Shown here one piece after another: positions 44,811 to 54,931 of a stretch of DNA of 64,000 nucleotides; within the stretch, counting starts at the first letter, position 1, and each line of letters starts with the position of its first letter. The position numbers were made by a program, and so were the translations under genes. Source of the stretch: Myxococcaceae bacterium JPH2 (GTDB taxonomy: Bacteria; Myxococcota; Myxococcia; Myxococcales; Myxococcaceae). The stretch lies in contig JAEMGR010000009.1 of NCBI GenBank assembly GCA_016458225.1, forward strand, positions 310,001 to 374,000, given 5' to 3'. The notes under the pieces are model-generated. The model ran no database searches, had not been told where the DNA came from, and worked only from the letters and a program-made list of their open reading frames with translations.

Positions 44811-46460
44811 CTATCCCGGTCCCCACCGGACGAGGCCACGCGCCCGGGCCTCCGCGAGCACCGCCGGGGACAGCTCCGCTGGCGCCTTGGGGGACTCGGC
44901 CAACGCGCGCAGAAGGGCCACCAGCTCCGAGGAGACCGGCACGATTTCGTGACGTCGCCCATGACGGTGGATGGCGAAGTGCCAGGGCCCCGGACCGGGC
45001 CGAGCCGCCACCTGCTGGAGTCCCTCCAAGCCTGAGAGTTCCACCTCTCCGCCGGCCCACGCACGCCCGGTGAGGTGGCGTCGCAAGGCCCGCGCGGCAA
45101 AGACGCACTCCGTCAGGTCTACCGGGAAGGCCCCCAACCGCACCTCCTCGGCGAGTCCCACCTGTCCGGGCCCTGGCGTCGAAGCGGGCCACAGGAAGGC
45201 ATTGGGCAGGAGCGTCTCCAGGGCGACCACGGAGGCAAGCGCCTCACCGGGGGCCTGGAGCAAATGGCGCCGCGCCCACGACGCGAACACCTGCCCCAGT
45301 GAGCGCCCCAGGCCATCGAACATCGAGCGGTACTCGCGCGAGGACGTGAAGCCTCGGAGCGCCTCGGGCGTCGGCGCGAGCAGAAGCCGCGTGAGGGGCC
45401 ACGTCTGGTCGAGCTGCTCGGCCACCACCGCCAGGCGGAAGTCGCGGTCCGCGCGAACGCCCTCGGCGTCCTCGGATGCCTCCACGGGAGTGACGCCGTG
45501 GCCCGCGTCGAACAGCTCCCACGGCTTGCTCTCGCCCGTGAGCACGGGCACCGGCGCGCGCACCGCGGGCCAGGAGAGCGGCTCACGGGCACCCGCGGGG
45601 ACCATGCGCCTCAGCCGGCGAAGCTCCAAGAGCGCCACTTCGGGAGGATGGCCATCGCCCTCGAAGGTCACCGCGCGCAGACGCGAGCAGCGCGGCAGGA
45701 GGGTCTCCAGGAGTTGGAACAGCTCCTCGCGCACGGGCTGGGTGTGATCATCCACGTAGAACCGGCGCGAACCGCGACGCGTCACCACGCCGCCCGCGAT
45801 GTGGATCTCCACGACCTTGTCCAACGGGAACCCATCCAGCCCAGCGTCCAGCGGCAGCCCCGCGGAGAGCTGGTGGCTCAGCAGGTGCCCCAGGTCGAGC
45901 AGCAGCGGCAGCCCCGTGCGCGCATGGAGCTTCGCCATGAAGTCCAGCACGTGCCAGCTCCCGCGCCGCGCGAGCACCGCTGGATTCTCCAGCACGAGGG
46001 GCACGTCGAGATGCGACTGCACGTGGAGCGCATGGGCCGCGCAATCACGCAGCCCTTCCTCGGTGAACGGCGGAGTGAAGTAGAGGTAGCCCGGGAAGGG
46101 CTCGCCTTCCTCGTGCCACCAGCCCACGTCGTTGCCCACCCAGGGACTCTTCACGGCGCGGGCATGCTCGGCCAGCGCGGTCAGCGCCGAGGTAGGCTCG
46201 AGGCTCGGCCCCCACAGGTTGAGGTGGACCGGATGGAAGAGGACGGGCACGTCCGACAGCCGCCGCCACATCTCGGGGAAGAGCGTGGCCTGCGCGCGGG
46301 CCTCCTCCAGGGAGAGCGGCGCGCTGTACTCCACGAAGTCGAACAGGCCGGGCGACGCATCCCACAGCCGATAGGGCTGCGGCACGTCCGAGGCGCTCAG
46401 GTTGCTGCTCAGCCCCAGCCCAAGCCAGGGCAGCGACCAGGTGTCGGCGGCGGGTGTCAT
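44811..46460 (-). CDS. Two-domain DUF692 (MNIO) protein
   Basis: A 549-residue protein. Residues 1-285 form a DUF692 TIM barrel, the multinuclear non-haem iron oxidase family that modifies Cys, Asp or C-terminal residues of RiPP peptides. The expected metal-ligand motifs are seen: VLFHPVHLNLWG, LENPAV, LLLDLGHLL, EIHIAGG, DDHTQPV and FEGDG. Residues 300-549 are an added domain with helical pattern (AVVAEQLDQTWPLTRLLLAP) resembling the partner proteins that bind the peptide. Single-domain relatives have about 280 residues. No small Cys-rich peptide gene is evident within 200 bases on either side. The substrate may be encoded elsewhere. It is followed by udk and divergent from the VWA gene. Confidence 0.75.
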   Translation of the reverse strand: MTPAADTWSLPWLGLGLSSNLSASDVPQPYRLWDASPGLFDFVEYSAPLSLEEARAQATLFPEMWRRLSDVPVLFHPVHLNLWGPSLEPTSALTALAEHARAVKSPWVGNDVGWWHEEGEPFPGYLYFTPPFTEEGLRDCAAHALHVQSHLDVPLVLENPAVLARRGSWHVLDFMAKLHARTGLPLLLDLGHLLSHQLSAGLPLDAGLDGFPLDKVVEIHIAGGVVTRRGSRRFYVDDHTQPVREELFQLLETLLPRCSRLRAVTFEGDGHPPEVALLELRRLRRMVPAGAREPLSWPAVRAPVPVLTGESKPWELFDAGHGVTPVEASEDAEGVRADRDFRLAVVAEQLDQTWPLTRLLLAPTPEALRGFTSSREYRSMFDGLGRSLGQVFASWARRHLLQAPGEALASVVALETLLPNAFLWPASTPGPGQVGLAEEVRLGAFPVDLTECVFAARALRRHLTGRAWAGGEVELSGLEGLQQVAARPGPGPWHFAIHRHGRRHEIVPVSSELVALLRALAESPKAPAELSPAVLAEARARGLVRWGPG

Positions 46461-46621
46461 GTCCGCTCCCTATAGACCCAGCCGCTCCGGCCCGCAGCAT
46501 CTGGATGTTCTCTTCGGAACGATGACCAGCGAGCCGAACGGGCCCCCGGCGCCCCGACGGGAACCTTTCTCGCGCCGCATTGTCGAAGGACTCCGCGAAC
46601 CCAGGACAGGAGCGAGCGTCG

Positions 46622-48424
46622 ATGAAGCGAGCCGCAATGGCTGGCAGCGGTGGAGTCGTGTGCGCACTCGTCGCGGCGAGCACGCTGATGGTCCTCGCCT
46701 GCGCTCAGCGCAGTCCGCCGGAGCCCACGCCGCCCCCCGCGACAGCCGCACCCCATGAGCCCTCGAAGCTGGAGGCACTGCTCGCATCGAAACAGGCGCC
46801 TGGGCGTGTGGACATGAATCCCGTCGCCGAGCCTTCCGCGACGCCCGCCGCGCCCGTGGTCACGGAAGCAATGGTCCGGCGTGCCTTCAGCGCGGGACAT
46901 GGCGTGGGCGTGGAGGGCCGAGGCATGGGACTCGGGATGATAGGCAAAGGCGCGGGAGGCGCGGGCCTCAGCTCCGGTTCGTTCCGAGGCGGCGACATCA
47001 ATGGGGTTCTCGGGGGCAAGCCGAACCCGGACGCCCCGAGACCACGCGTCGTGACAACGGATCCACCCGACACCGCGCCTTCAAGAATCCACGGCTACGT
47101 CGAGACGACGAGCGATGCCCTGTCCACCTTCGCGGTGGACGTCGACACCGCGTCCTACACACTCGCCCGCCGACAGGTGAACGAAGGCGCCCTGCCCGCT
47201 CCGGAAACAGTCCGCGTGGAGGAGTTCCTCAACTACTTCCACTATCGCTACCCCGCACCCACCGACGATGCGCTGACGGTCCAGATGGACGCAGCGCCCT
47301 CGCCCTTCACGCCGGGCCGTCACCTGTTGCGCGTGGGCGTTCAGGGCCGCCGCTTGAGCGTGACCGAGCGGAAGCCCGCGCACCTCACGTTCCTCGTGGA
47401 CGTGTCGGGCTCCATGTCCTCACCGGATCGCCTGCCGCTGGCGAAGCGCGCGCTGCGCCTGTTGGTGGATCAGCTGCGCGACGGCGACACCGTGGCGCTC
47501 GTCACCTATGCGGGCGCCGTGCGGCTCGTGCTTCCACCGACGGGCATGGAGCACAAGGCCACCATCCACGCCGCCATCGAGGACCTGACCGCGGGGGGCT
47601 CCACCGCGATGGCCTCGGGCATCGAGCTCGCCTATCAGCAGGCGATGCGCACGCTCGACGGGCAATCGATCTCGCGTGTCATCATCCTGTCTGACGGCGA
47701 CGCCAACGTGGGCCCCACGCATCACGACGCGCTGCTGGCGCTCATCCGGGGCCACGTCAAGGAAGGCATCACGCTGACGACCGTGGGCTTTGGCCTGGGC
47801 AACTACCGGGACACGACCATGGAGCAGCTCGCGGACCGAGGGAATGGGAACCACTACTACGTGGACTCGCTCATGGCCGCGCGTCGCATCTTCCAAGAGC
47901 AGCTTGGCTCCACGCTGGAGGTCATCGCCCAGGACGTGAAGCTGCAGGTCGAGTTCGATCCCAAGCAGGTCGAGCGCTACCGGCTCGTGGGCTACGAGAA
48001 CCGAGACATCGCGGACCGTGACTTCCGCAACGACCGCGTGGACGCGGGAGAGCTGGGCGCGGGCCACACCGTCACCGCGCTGTACGAGCTGGTCCTGCGG
48101 CCGGGCGCGGGAGCGGGGCTCGCCACGGTGCGCGTGCGCGCGAAGCGACCGCGCGGAGAGACGGCGACGGAGCACGCCTATGCCTTCGAGGCCACGGCCC
48201 TGGCCCCTCGCTTCGCCAACGCGAGCCAGGACTTCCGCTTCGCCACAGCCGTCATGGGCGCGGCGGAAGTGCTGCGGCGCAGTCCCCATGCGGAGCGCTG
48301 GAGCTTGGAGGGTGTGCTGTCCATCGCGCGTGCGGCGACCCCCCCGGGAGATGTCGAGCGCGAGGAGTTCATCACCTGGATGGAGCGCACCCGTCCGCTG
48401 CTGCACGGAGTGGCCGCGCGTTGA
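46622..48424 (+). CDS. VWA-domain lipoprotein (YfbK-like)
   Basis: A 600-residue lipoprotein. The lipobox MVLAC ends the signal peptide near residue 26. Pro-rich and Gly-rich stretches run to about 155. A Von_Willebrand N-terminal region has the motif TFAVDVDTASYTLARRQVNE. The VWA domain (250-430) has a full metal site: DVSGSMS, a Thr in AGGSTAM, and ILSDGDANVG. A C-terminal DUF3520-like domain follows (ELVLRPGAGAGLATVRVRAK and on). YfbK-type proteins bind partners through the metal site in the envelope; their role is unknown. ATG at 46622 has AGGAG nine bases upstream. Confidence 0.85.
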   Translation: MKRAAMAGSGGVVCALVAASTLMVLACAQRSPPEPTPPPATAAPHEPSKLEALLASKQAPGRVDMNPVAEPSATPAAPVVTEAMVRRAFSAGHGVGVEGRGMGLGMIGKGAGGAGLSSGSFRGGDINGVLGGKPNPDAPRPRVVTTDPPDTAPSRIHGYVETTSDALSTFAVDVDTASYTLARRQVNEGALPAPETVRVEEFLNYFHYRYPAPTDDALTVQMDAAPSPFTPGRHLLRVGVQGRRLSVTERKPAHLTFLVDVSGSMSSPDRLPLAKRALRLLVDQLRDGDTVALVTYAGAVRLVLPPTGMEHKATIHAAIEDLTAGGSTAMASGIELAYQQAMRTLDGQSISRVIILSDGDANVGPTHHDALLALIRGHVKEGITLTTVGFGLGNYRDTTMEQLADRGNGNHYYVDSLMAARRIFQEQLGSTLEVIAQDVKLQVEFDPKQVERYRLVGYENRDIADRDFRNDRVDAGELGAGHTVTALYELVLRPGAGAGLATVRVRAKRPRGETATEHAYAFEATALAPRFANASQDFRFATAVMGAAEVLRRSPHAERWSLEGVLSIARAATPPGDVEREEFITWMERTRPLLHGVAAR

Positions 48425-48496
48425 CGGGTCGCGGTGTGGACTCCGTCTCGACACCTTGCGGACAATGACTGTTCCCTCCTGCTGGAGCGTCCGCTC

Positions 48497-49300
48497 ATGT
48501 CCGCCTCTGAGATTGACGAGTCCCACGCGCAGTTCCGCGGTGCCTGGAGATTGTTCGCGTTGAGCAGTCCCCAAGGAGAGGTGGTGGAGCGGCGTGAGGT
48601 GTTCATCGCCGCGAGCCATGTGACGTGGGCCCTGATGAACGCCGCGTTCCTGACCGCGCCGGTGGAGCGCGAGCAGGACCTGGCATGGGCCATCGAGTCC
48701 GCCGCGCGCTACTTCGCGCAGGGTCGGAATGGATGGTCCTTCGCCTTCAGCGAGGACTGGCTGTCACCCACGTTGCGCCCTCGGGCCACCTCGCTCCTTC
48801 AGGAGCATGGCCTGTCGCCGGGCATGAGCATCATGGGGATGGCCGCGGAGCGACTGCAGACCCCCGTGCGGCCCCCCCCGCCGCTGGACCTGCTGCGGGT
48901 GAAAGACACGTGGGGCTACAACGCCGTCGCCGACATCAACGCCACTTGCTACGACGTGCCGCGCGAGGTGGGGCGCGAGGCCCTCGCGTCTCCCGACCTC
49001 TACGGCCCTGCCTGCCGAGCCTTCGTCGGATGCCTGGAGGACAAGCCCGTCACGACCACGTCGGTGTTGAAGGTCAATGACATCGCCTATGTCGCGCTCG
49101 TGGCCACGCTCCCCGAGCACCGTCGCACGGGCGCCGCGGAGTCCGTCATGCGGCAGGCGCTGATGGCCGCGAGACAGGACTGGGGCATCGAGCGCGCGGT
49201 GCTGCATGCGACACCCGCCGGACGCCCCGTCTACCAGCGCATGGGCTTCCACGACGTCACCCCGTTCCAGTTGTTCTTCAGCCCCCCGCCCAGCGGGTAG
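48497..49300 (+). CDS. GNAT-family acetyltransferase
   Basis: A 267-residue protein with a GNAT fold in its second half. The acetyl-CoA motif is VALVATLPEHRRTGAAESVMRQAL (RRTGAA as the Q/RxxGxG/A loop), followed by VLHATPAGRPVYQRMGFHDV, the usual last strand. The N-terminal half (1-130) is a degenerate second GNAT-like unit. The substrate is unknown. ATG at 48497 has TGGAG eight to nine bases upstream. It lies 72 bases after the VWA gene and may be co-transcribed with it. Confidence 0.8.
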   Translation: MSASEIDESHAQFRGAWRLFALSSPQGEVVERREVFIAASHVTWALMNAAFLTAPVEREQDLAWAIESAARYFAQGRNGWSFAFSEDWLSPTLRPRATSLLQEHGLSPGMSIMGMAAERLQTPVRPPPPLDLLRVKDTWGYNAVADINATCYDVPREVGREALASPDLYGPACRAFVGCLEDKPVTTTSVLKVNDIAYVALVATLPEHRRTGAAESVMRQALMAARQDWGIERAVLHATPAGRPVYQRMGFHDVTPFQLFFSPPPSG

Positions 49301-49361
49301 ACCGCCCGGGCCTTGCACGGGCTGGACGCCGGGGCGTCCTCCGGAAACAATCCGCGGCCCC

Positions 49362-51764
49362 ATGCAGCCCCCTCGCAGGACGGACCCTTCCAGTGCCCCC
49401 TCGTCGCGTTGGGCGATGGGGCTCGCGGTGGTGGGGGGCGCTCTCGGGTTGACGTGCCTCTTCTTCTATCGCGCGGTGTTCACGCGAGACGTCTTCACCG
49501 CGCGGGACATGCTGCTCGTCTACGCCCCCGTGCGCCGCTACTGGGCCGAGCGCGTGTCGCGGGGCGAGTTCCCTGAGTGGTATCCGTTCGACGGGCTCGG
49601 GCAGTCCTTCCCGGGCATGGTGCTGTCCGGAGTGCTCCACCCATCGCAGCTCCTCGGGTTGGTGTTCTCCACGGGCGACGCCATGAAGCTCACCGTCCTG
49701 GGCTGCTTCCCGCTCGCGCTCCTTGGGACGTACCTGTTGCTGCGCGAAGCCCAGGTTCCGCGAGCAGGCGCCGGGATGGGCGCGGGAGTGTTCGCGTTCA
49801 GCGGCTACCTCGTCTGCATCACCAACAACCTGGGGTATCTGCTGGCGGGGGCCACCCTGCCCCTCGCGCTGTGGGCCGCGCTGCGATTCATCCGAGCAGG
49901 AGGCCCGGGCCGCGCGGTGCTCGCGGGGGCATTGCTCGCCAGCGTGCTGCTGGCGGGCGACACCTGGACGTACGCGCTCGCGAATGCGTTCGTGCTGCTG
50001 CTCGCGAGCCTGGGAGATGACTCCATCGCGGTCTCCGTGCGGGCGCGCCGAAGCATGATGCTCGTCCTCGTGGGCGCGCTGATCGCCGCGCCGCAGCTCC
50101 TCGCGGGGAGCGCGGTCCTCGCGGCGGGGGCACCTGGGGCCAGTTCGCTCGAAGACGCTCAGCGCTGGTCGCTCGATCCATGGCGACTCCTCGAGCTGGG
50201 GTTGGGTCCCTTCCTCGCCAATCCCGCTCAAGAGCGCGGCGTGCCCGAGGAGTTGGTGAAGGGGCTGCTGCGCACGGGAGGGTTCTCCAGCCTCTGGGTG
50301 GACTCGGTGTTCCTCGGCGTGCCCGCGCTCGTGCTCGCGCTCACGGGACTGCGGTCGCTGCCTCGGCGTGCCTGGCTCTTCGTCGCGGCGGGCATCGTGC
50401 TGCTCCTCCTCGCGATGGGTTCGGCGCTGCCGCTCTATCGGCTGCTCTACGGCGTGCTCCCGCTGTGGCGTCCGTTCCGCTACCCCGAGAAGCTGATGGT
50501 CCACGTCTCCCTCGGTGCGGCCCTCTTGGCGGGACTCGGCTGGAAGGCCGTGCTGGAGAATCCCGCGCGCGCACGTTGGGCTGCATGGGCAAGCGGAGCG
50601 ATGGCGCTCCTCGGCGCGCTCATGGCCGGCGCGGAACAGTGGGCGGGAGCATGGACCACGCTCTGCGTCCGCGCGCGCTGGCCCACCGTCGCGCCCGAGC
50701 AACTCACCCACGTCTCGAGCGCGTTCACGAACGCAGCGTGGGTGGCCTGTGCAATCGCCGGGGTCACCGCGCTGCTCGTGCGCGGCCTCGCGGAGTCGAG
50801 GGTCCATCGGCTGGCGCTCGCGCTGGTGCAAGGCGCCTCGGTCTTCGTCGCGAACGAGCCGCTCTACATCGTCGGTCCGCCCTCGCTGTTGGAGACACCT
50901 CCCGCCTTCGCGGACGTGCTGCGCGCGATTCCCGCGAAGGACGGCGCGCCCCATCACCGCGTGGCCTCGCGCGTGGATCGCCTCAACCTGCCCCGCTTCG
51001 ACGCCTTCGAGTTCCAAGACAGCGTCGCGCTGATGTCCCGCGCGTCGTTCACCCCCAACACGCCGGCGCTGTGGGAAATCGAGAGCGCGGAGAGCTATCT
51101 GCCCGCGGCGAGCGCACGCCTTCAACATCTGGAGGAGGACCTCCCCGCGAGCTTCACCGCGCTCCTGCCGGTGTACGGCGTGGGCTACAGCGTCTACGCG
51201 CCCGAGCAGTACCAGCGCCTCGCGACGAAGCCCGGTCCCGTCGTCGCCCGGGATGAAGCCTTTGGGCTCTGGTTGGTCGCGCATCCCAACGCGCTCCCCC
51301 GCGTCGCGCTCGTGCGTCCTCGCTGCGTGCTCGATGCCGACGCGGCCTTGCACCTGCTCATGGATCCGCGCTTCCCCATCACCCGCGAGGCGGCGGTCGA
51401 GTGCGGCGACGCTCCGCTGGCCCACCCAGAAGGCGCAGAGGGAACCGTCCGCATCGAGCGCTTCGAGCCCGAGCACATCGCGCTCGACGTCTCGGCCACC
51501 ACCGACGCGGTGGTGCTCGTCAACGACGCGTGGCAGCGCGGCTGGGAGGCGCGACAGGACGGAGTGCCCGTTCCCATCCTGCCGGCGAATGTCGCCGTGC
51601 GCGCGATTCCGGTCTCAGCGGGAGCCCACCACGTCGTCCTGCGCTATCGCGCACCCGGCCTGCGCGAGGGCCTCGCGGTGTCGCTCATGACGCTGATGTC
51701 CTTGCTGGTGTGGACGGGTTGGCTTCGGGTGCGCCCTCACATGCGACATCGCGTGCGCGCCTGA
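49362..51764 (+). CDS. YfhO-like large membrane protein
   Basis: An 800-residue protein with about twelve transmembrane helices over residues 15-490 and a soluble extracytoplasmic part at 500-770. A last helix lies near 775-790. After the first helix comes DVFTARDMLLVYAPVRRYWAER, with the acidic residues typical of the YfhO/GT-C type. A hallmark GxGQSFPGM phrase follows at about 85, and the motif LWRPFRYPEKLM marks the loop before the later helices. YfhO proteins are linked to glycosylation of wall polymers, so a lipid-linked sugar transfer is inferred. ATG at 49362. It is 61 bases after the GNAT gene. Confidence 0.8.
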   Translation: MQPPRRTDPSSAPSSRWAMGLAVVGGALGLTCLFFYRAVFTRDVFTARDMLLVYAPVRRYWAERVSRGEFPEWYPFDGLGQSFPGMVLSGVLHPSQLLGLVFSTGDAMKLTVLGCFPLALLGTYLLLREAQVPRAGAGMGAGVFAFSGYLVCITNNLGYLLAGATLPLALWAALRFIRAGGPGRAVLAGALLASVLLAGDTWTYALANAFVLLLASLGDDSIAVSVRARRSMMLVLVGALIAAPQLLAGSAVLAAGAPGASSLEDAQRWSLDPWRLLELGLGPFLANPAQERGVPEELVKGLLRTGGFSSLWVDSVFLGVPALVLALTGLRSLPRRAWLFVAAGIVLLLLAMGSALPLYRLLYGVLPLWRPFRYPEKLMVHVSLGAALLAGLGWKAVLENPARARWAAWASGAMALLGALMAGAEQWAGAWTTLCVRARWPTVAPEQLTHVSSAFTNAAWVACAIAGVTALLVRGLAESRVHRLALALVQGASVFVANEPLYIVGPPSLLETPPAFADVLRAIPAKDGAPHHRVASRVDRLNLPRFDAFEFQDSVALMSRASFTPNTPALWEIESAESYLPAASARLQHLEEDLPASFTALLPVYGVGYSVYAPEQYQRLATKPGPVVARDEAFGLWLVAHPNALPRVALVRPRCVLDADAALHLLMDPRFPITREAAVECGDAPLAHPEGAEGTVRIERFEPEHIALDVSATTDAVVLVNDAWQRGWEARQDGVPVPILPANVAVRAIPVSAGAHHVVLRYRAPGLREGLAVSLMTLMSLLVWTGWLRVRPHMRHRVRA

Positions 51765-51906
51765 GCGAACGCGATGGCGGAAACGTCCACTCGTCAACGG
51801 GATCACGGCTCACGCACTCCAGGCCACGTGAGGTGTTGGTCACCTGATGCCTAGCTTGACTTCCGCGGAGCCTCCGTTCCGCCGGATAGACCTCGGGAGC
51901 CACACC

Positions 51907-53181
51907 ATGCGCACCTCTTCCGTTCGTCACACCAGGACACGCGACGCGCTCGCACGACTGTCTTCACTCGCCCTGGGACTGTGCCTCCTGCTCGGTGCCA
52001 GCGCCGCACGCGCCGCGCCCACGCCGCTGGAGGACAACCGCCGCATCACCCGGGGCTACATCGAGCTCGCGTACGAGGTCGGCGCGGTGTTGGACCCCAC
52101 GCTGCAACCCGGTGGCAGCAGCGCGGTGCGGCCCAACTGGTACACGTTCGCGCCCCATGCGTCACAGACTGGCGGCATGGGCATGTACAGCACGGCGGTC
52201 GCCACCAAGCTGATCAACGCGCTGCGCGGCAGGCCCATCCTCACGGTGCTCGAGGCGCTCGGCCGTGTGGACCTCGATGACGTCCTGAAGGCCAGCGCCG
52301 AGCAGCGCGCCGCGGAGTTCCTCACCGCCGGCCTCCCCTTGGATGTGTCCACCATCTTCGCCGTGCTGACGTCCTCCCTCAACGCCAAGGCCCTGCTGGA
52401 TCCGCGCACGCTCGCGACGACGACCGGGCGCTTCGTGTCGCTGTACTGGACCGCCCCCGGCATCCTGCCGCTCGACAAGGCCGAGGCCGTGGTCCGCACG
52501 CTGGAGCGCGCGCTGCACGAGGGCAACCTCGCCATCTACTCGGACATTGGTGGCGCGGGGCGCGCCTACCTGGACTGGCGGGCGGGCGCGGGGGTCGTGA
52601 CGCCCGGACGCGTGCTGACGGAGTTCGTCCTTCCCGAGGCGGTGCCCGCCGAGGCTCGCGTGGCCTACGACTTCGCGCTCGCGCACGCCAACGACACGCC
52701 GCGCCCCAACCAGTTCGACGCGCTGTTCCCGGGCATGCACTGGAAGAGCCTGCTCGTCGCCGCGTTCGCCGTGTACGAGGAGTCGCGACTGGCTTCATCG
52801 CCGGCACGCCGCGATGCGCTCATCGCCATGGGCAACAACTACGTGGCGTGGCGCGAGCAGCACGACATGGCTCAGCCGGTGTTCAACCCCTCGGGCGCTC
52901 CGGACGAAGTCTCCCGCCCCGCGCTCCTTCAGGCGCTGACGCCGCTGTTGCAGACGGACTTCGGCAAGGTGCACTGGACGTACGCCGACTACGCCAACAC
53001 CCAGCCGGATCGCGACGGCAATCCCTTCACGTCGAAGCCCACGGAGTACAACTGGGCCGTGTTCCTCGACCGGTGGCACGGCATCCTGTACGCGTTCGAC
53101 CTGACGTATTCCCGACCGCGTGACGCGTGGGTCATGCCCACGCCCCTGGAGGATCCGCTGACCCCGTTCAACGGGACCTGA
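51907..53181 (+). CDS. Secreted protein of unknown function
   Basis: A 424-residue exported protein. The signal peptide is about 36 residues (LSSLALGLCLLLGASAARA). The mature part is mostly helical with a few aromatic-rich phrases (GGMGMYSTAVATKLINALRG, GRFVSLYWTAPGILPLDKAE, EYNWAVFLDRWHGILYAFDL). It contains no cysteines after the signal, and I recognise no family. GGGAGCC precedes ATG at 51907. It lies 142 bases after the YfhO gene and is likely to have its own promoter; nothing in its context suggests a role. Confidence 0.65.
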   Translation: MRTSSVRHTRTRDALARLSSLALGLCLLLGASAARAAPTPLEDNRRITRGYIELAYEVGAVLDPTLQPGGSSAVRPNWYTFAPHASQTGGMGMYSTAVATKLINALRGRPILTVLEALGRVDLDDVLKASAEQRAAEFLTAGLPLDVSTIFAVLTSSLNAKALLDPRTLATTTGRFVSLYWTAPGILPLDKAEAVVRTLERALHEGNLAIYSDIGGAGRAYLDWRAGAGVVTPGRVLTEFVLPEAVPAEARVAYDFALAHANDTPRPNQFDALFPGMHWKSLLVAAFAVYEESRLASSPARRDALIAMGNNYVAWREQHDMAQPVFNPSGAPDEVSRPALLQALTPLLQTDFGKVHWTYADYANTQPDRDGNPFTSKPTEYNWAVFLDRWHGILYAFDLTYSRPRDAWVMPTPLEDPLTPFNGT

Positions 53182-53335
53182 GCGACCCGCGCCCGGGCGG
53201 GAGGGACGGCGACGGTGCGTGCGCATGGCGCGAGGAGCCTTCTCCGCGCCACCAGCCATCCGTCCTCCCGGGCCGTCGCGGCAGATCCACGGCGGTCTGC
53301 TTGACGACATGGGGGACGTGGGAGAGCGTTCTGTC

Positions 53336-54931
53336 ATGAGTCCCGCCTCGGGTCGCACGACGAAGCCCGGCTCCCGCGCCTCGGGTGATGCTTCCTCCGC
53401 GACGAATCCCGCCGCCTGGCGGCCCCTGGACGCCGCGATGCCAGTCCCGGCCGATGAGGCCAGCATGTCGGCCGATACGCGGCTTCAGCTCCTGCGCGAG
53501 ATGATGGGCGAGGCCTTCGCGGTGCTCGACGCCCACGGCCGCCTGGGAGAGCTGAACCACCGCGCCGCCACGCTGCTGGGGCTGCATCCCGATGCCAGCG
53601 TGGGACAAGAGCCCTGGGTCGCTCAGCCCGCCCTCGCGGGCACCCTGCTTCACGAGCGATTGATGAGTGTGCTCGCCACGCGGGAGCCCACTCGCTTCTT
53701 GTGCGAGCTACCGCCCGGAACGTGGCTGGAGGTCAGTGTTCGTCCCGTGGGCGGGGAAACGTGGGTGCTCGCCAGCGACATCACCCGCCGCCAGCAAGCC
53801 GAGTCCGAGGCCACACACAACGACGAGCGGCTGCGGCAGCTGGGCGATCGCTTCCAGGTCGCGCTCGAGTCCGCCGAGATGGCGGTCTGGGAGACGAACC
53901 TCGCCACCGGACAGGTGTTTCGTTCCGAGGGGCATGATCGCCTCTACGGCTTCCCCCAGCCGCTCGAGGAATGGACGCACGAGAAATTCCTGGCGTCGCT
54001 GCACCCGGATGACCGCTCCGAGGTGGAGGCCCAGGTGACGGGCATCTTCGACAGCGACGTGGACTCCTACTCGTCCACCTTTCGCACCCACTGGCCGGAC
54101 GGCTCGTGGCACTGGCTCAACAGTCGCGCCAAGGTGATTCGCGACGCGACGGGCCGGGTGATGGTGGTGCGAGGCGCGGTGCTGGACATCACCGCGCTCA
54201 AGGAAACGGAGGCCGCGCTCCAGGACGCCGTGCGCACGCGCGACGACTTCCTCTCCCTGGCGAGTCATGAACTGCGCACGCCGCTCACCTCGCTGCGCCT
54301 GCAGGTGGACATGCTGCGGCGACAGTCCACGGGCAGCCCCGGCGAGCCGCTCGCGTCTCCCAAGGTGGTGGCGAAGCTGGAGGCGGCCGAGCGACAACTG
54401 CGAAGGCTCGGTGCGCTGGTGGACAACCTGCTGGATGTCAGCCGCATGCGCACGGGCAAGCTCGACTTCCACTTCGCGGATGGAGACCTGGCCGCCGTGG
54501 TGTCCGACCTGGCGGCGCGGTTCGCGGACGAGTCGCGACAGGCCGGCGTGGTGCTGGAGGCGAACATCGAGTCCCCTGCCCCAGGACATTTTGATCGCCT
54601 ACGACTGGAGCAGGTGGTCAACAACCTGATGACCAACGCCTTCCGGCACGGCAAGGGGAGCCCCGTGCACGTGTCACTCACCTCCTGCGACAGCACGTTG
54701 CGATTGATGGTGCGCGACCATGGTCCGGGCGTTCCTCCTTCAGAGCGCGAGCGCGTCTTCCAGCGCTTCGCACAAGGCCGAGACTCGCAGCGCGCTGGCG
54801 GCTTGGGCCTGGGGCTCTACATCGTGCGGCAGATCGTCGAAGCGCACGGTGGGCGCGTCTGGGTCGAAGACGCACCCGGTGGGGGCGCGGCGTTCATGGT
54901 GGAGCTGCCGCCTGGCGCCGCCCGAGAATGA
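53336..54931 (+). CDS. PAS-containing sensor histidine kinase (orphan)
   Basis: A 531-residue soluble kinase without membrane helices. A first PAS-like unit lies at about 45-150 (AFAVLDAHGRLGELNHRAAT). A second, PAS_3-type with PAC, is at 165-290 (HPDDRSEVEAQVTGIF, THWPDGSWHWLNSRAKVI). HisKA follows with the phospho-accepting His311 (SHELRTPLTSL), and HATPase with VVNNLMTNAFRHGKG, RDHGPGVP and GGLGLGLYIVRQ. No response regulator is adjacent, so its partner is elsewhere. ATG at 53336 with GGGAGAG upstream is chosen over the longer frame to 53219, whose extra residues lack structure. Confidence 0.9.
   Translation: MSPASGRTTKPGSRASGDASSATNPAAWRPLDAAMPVPADEASMSADTRLQLLREMMGEAFAVLDAHGRLGELNHRAATLLGLHPDASVGQEPWVAQPALAGTLLHERLMSVLATREPTRFLCELPPGTWLEVSVRPVGGETWVLASDITRRQQAESEATHNDERLRQLGDRFQVALESAEMAVWETNLATGQVFRSEGHDRLYGFPQPLEEWTHEKFLASLHPDDRSEVEAQVTGIFDSDVDSYSSTFRTHWPDGSWHWLNSRAKVIRDATGRVMVVRGAVLDITALKETEAALQDAVRTRDDFLSLASHELRTPLTSLRLQVDMLRRQSTGSPGEPLASPKVVAKLEAAERQLRRLGALVDNLLDVSRMRTGKLDFHFADGDLAAVVSDLAARFADESRQAGVVLEANIESPAPGHFDRLRLEQVVNNLMTNAFRHGKGSPVHVSLTSCDSTLRLMVRDHGPGVPPSERERVFQRFAQGRDSQRAGGLGLGLYIVRQIVEAHGGRVWVEDAPGGGAAFMVELPPGAARE

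Noticed and set aside
49278-51476. A 732-codon minus-strand open frame
   Set aside because: Antisense of the YfhO-like gene. It is Arg/Glu/His-rich throughout, with no hydrophobic pattern or motif.
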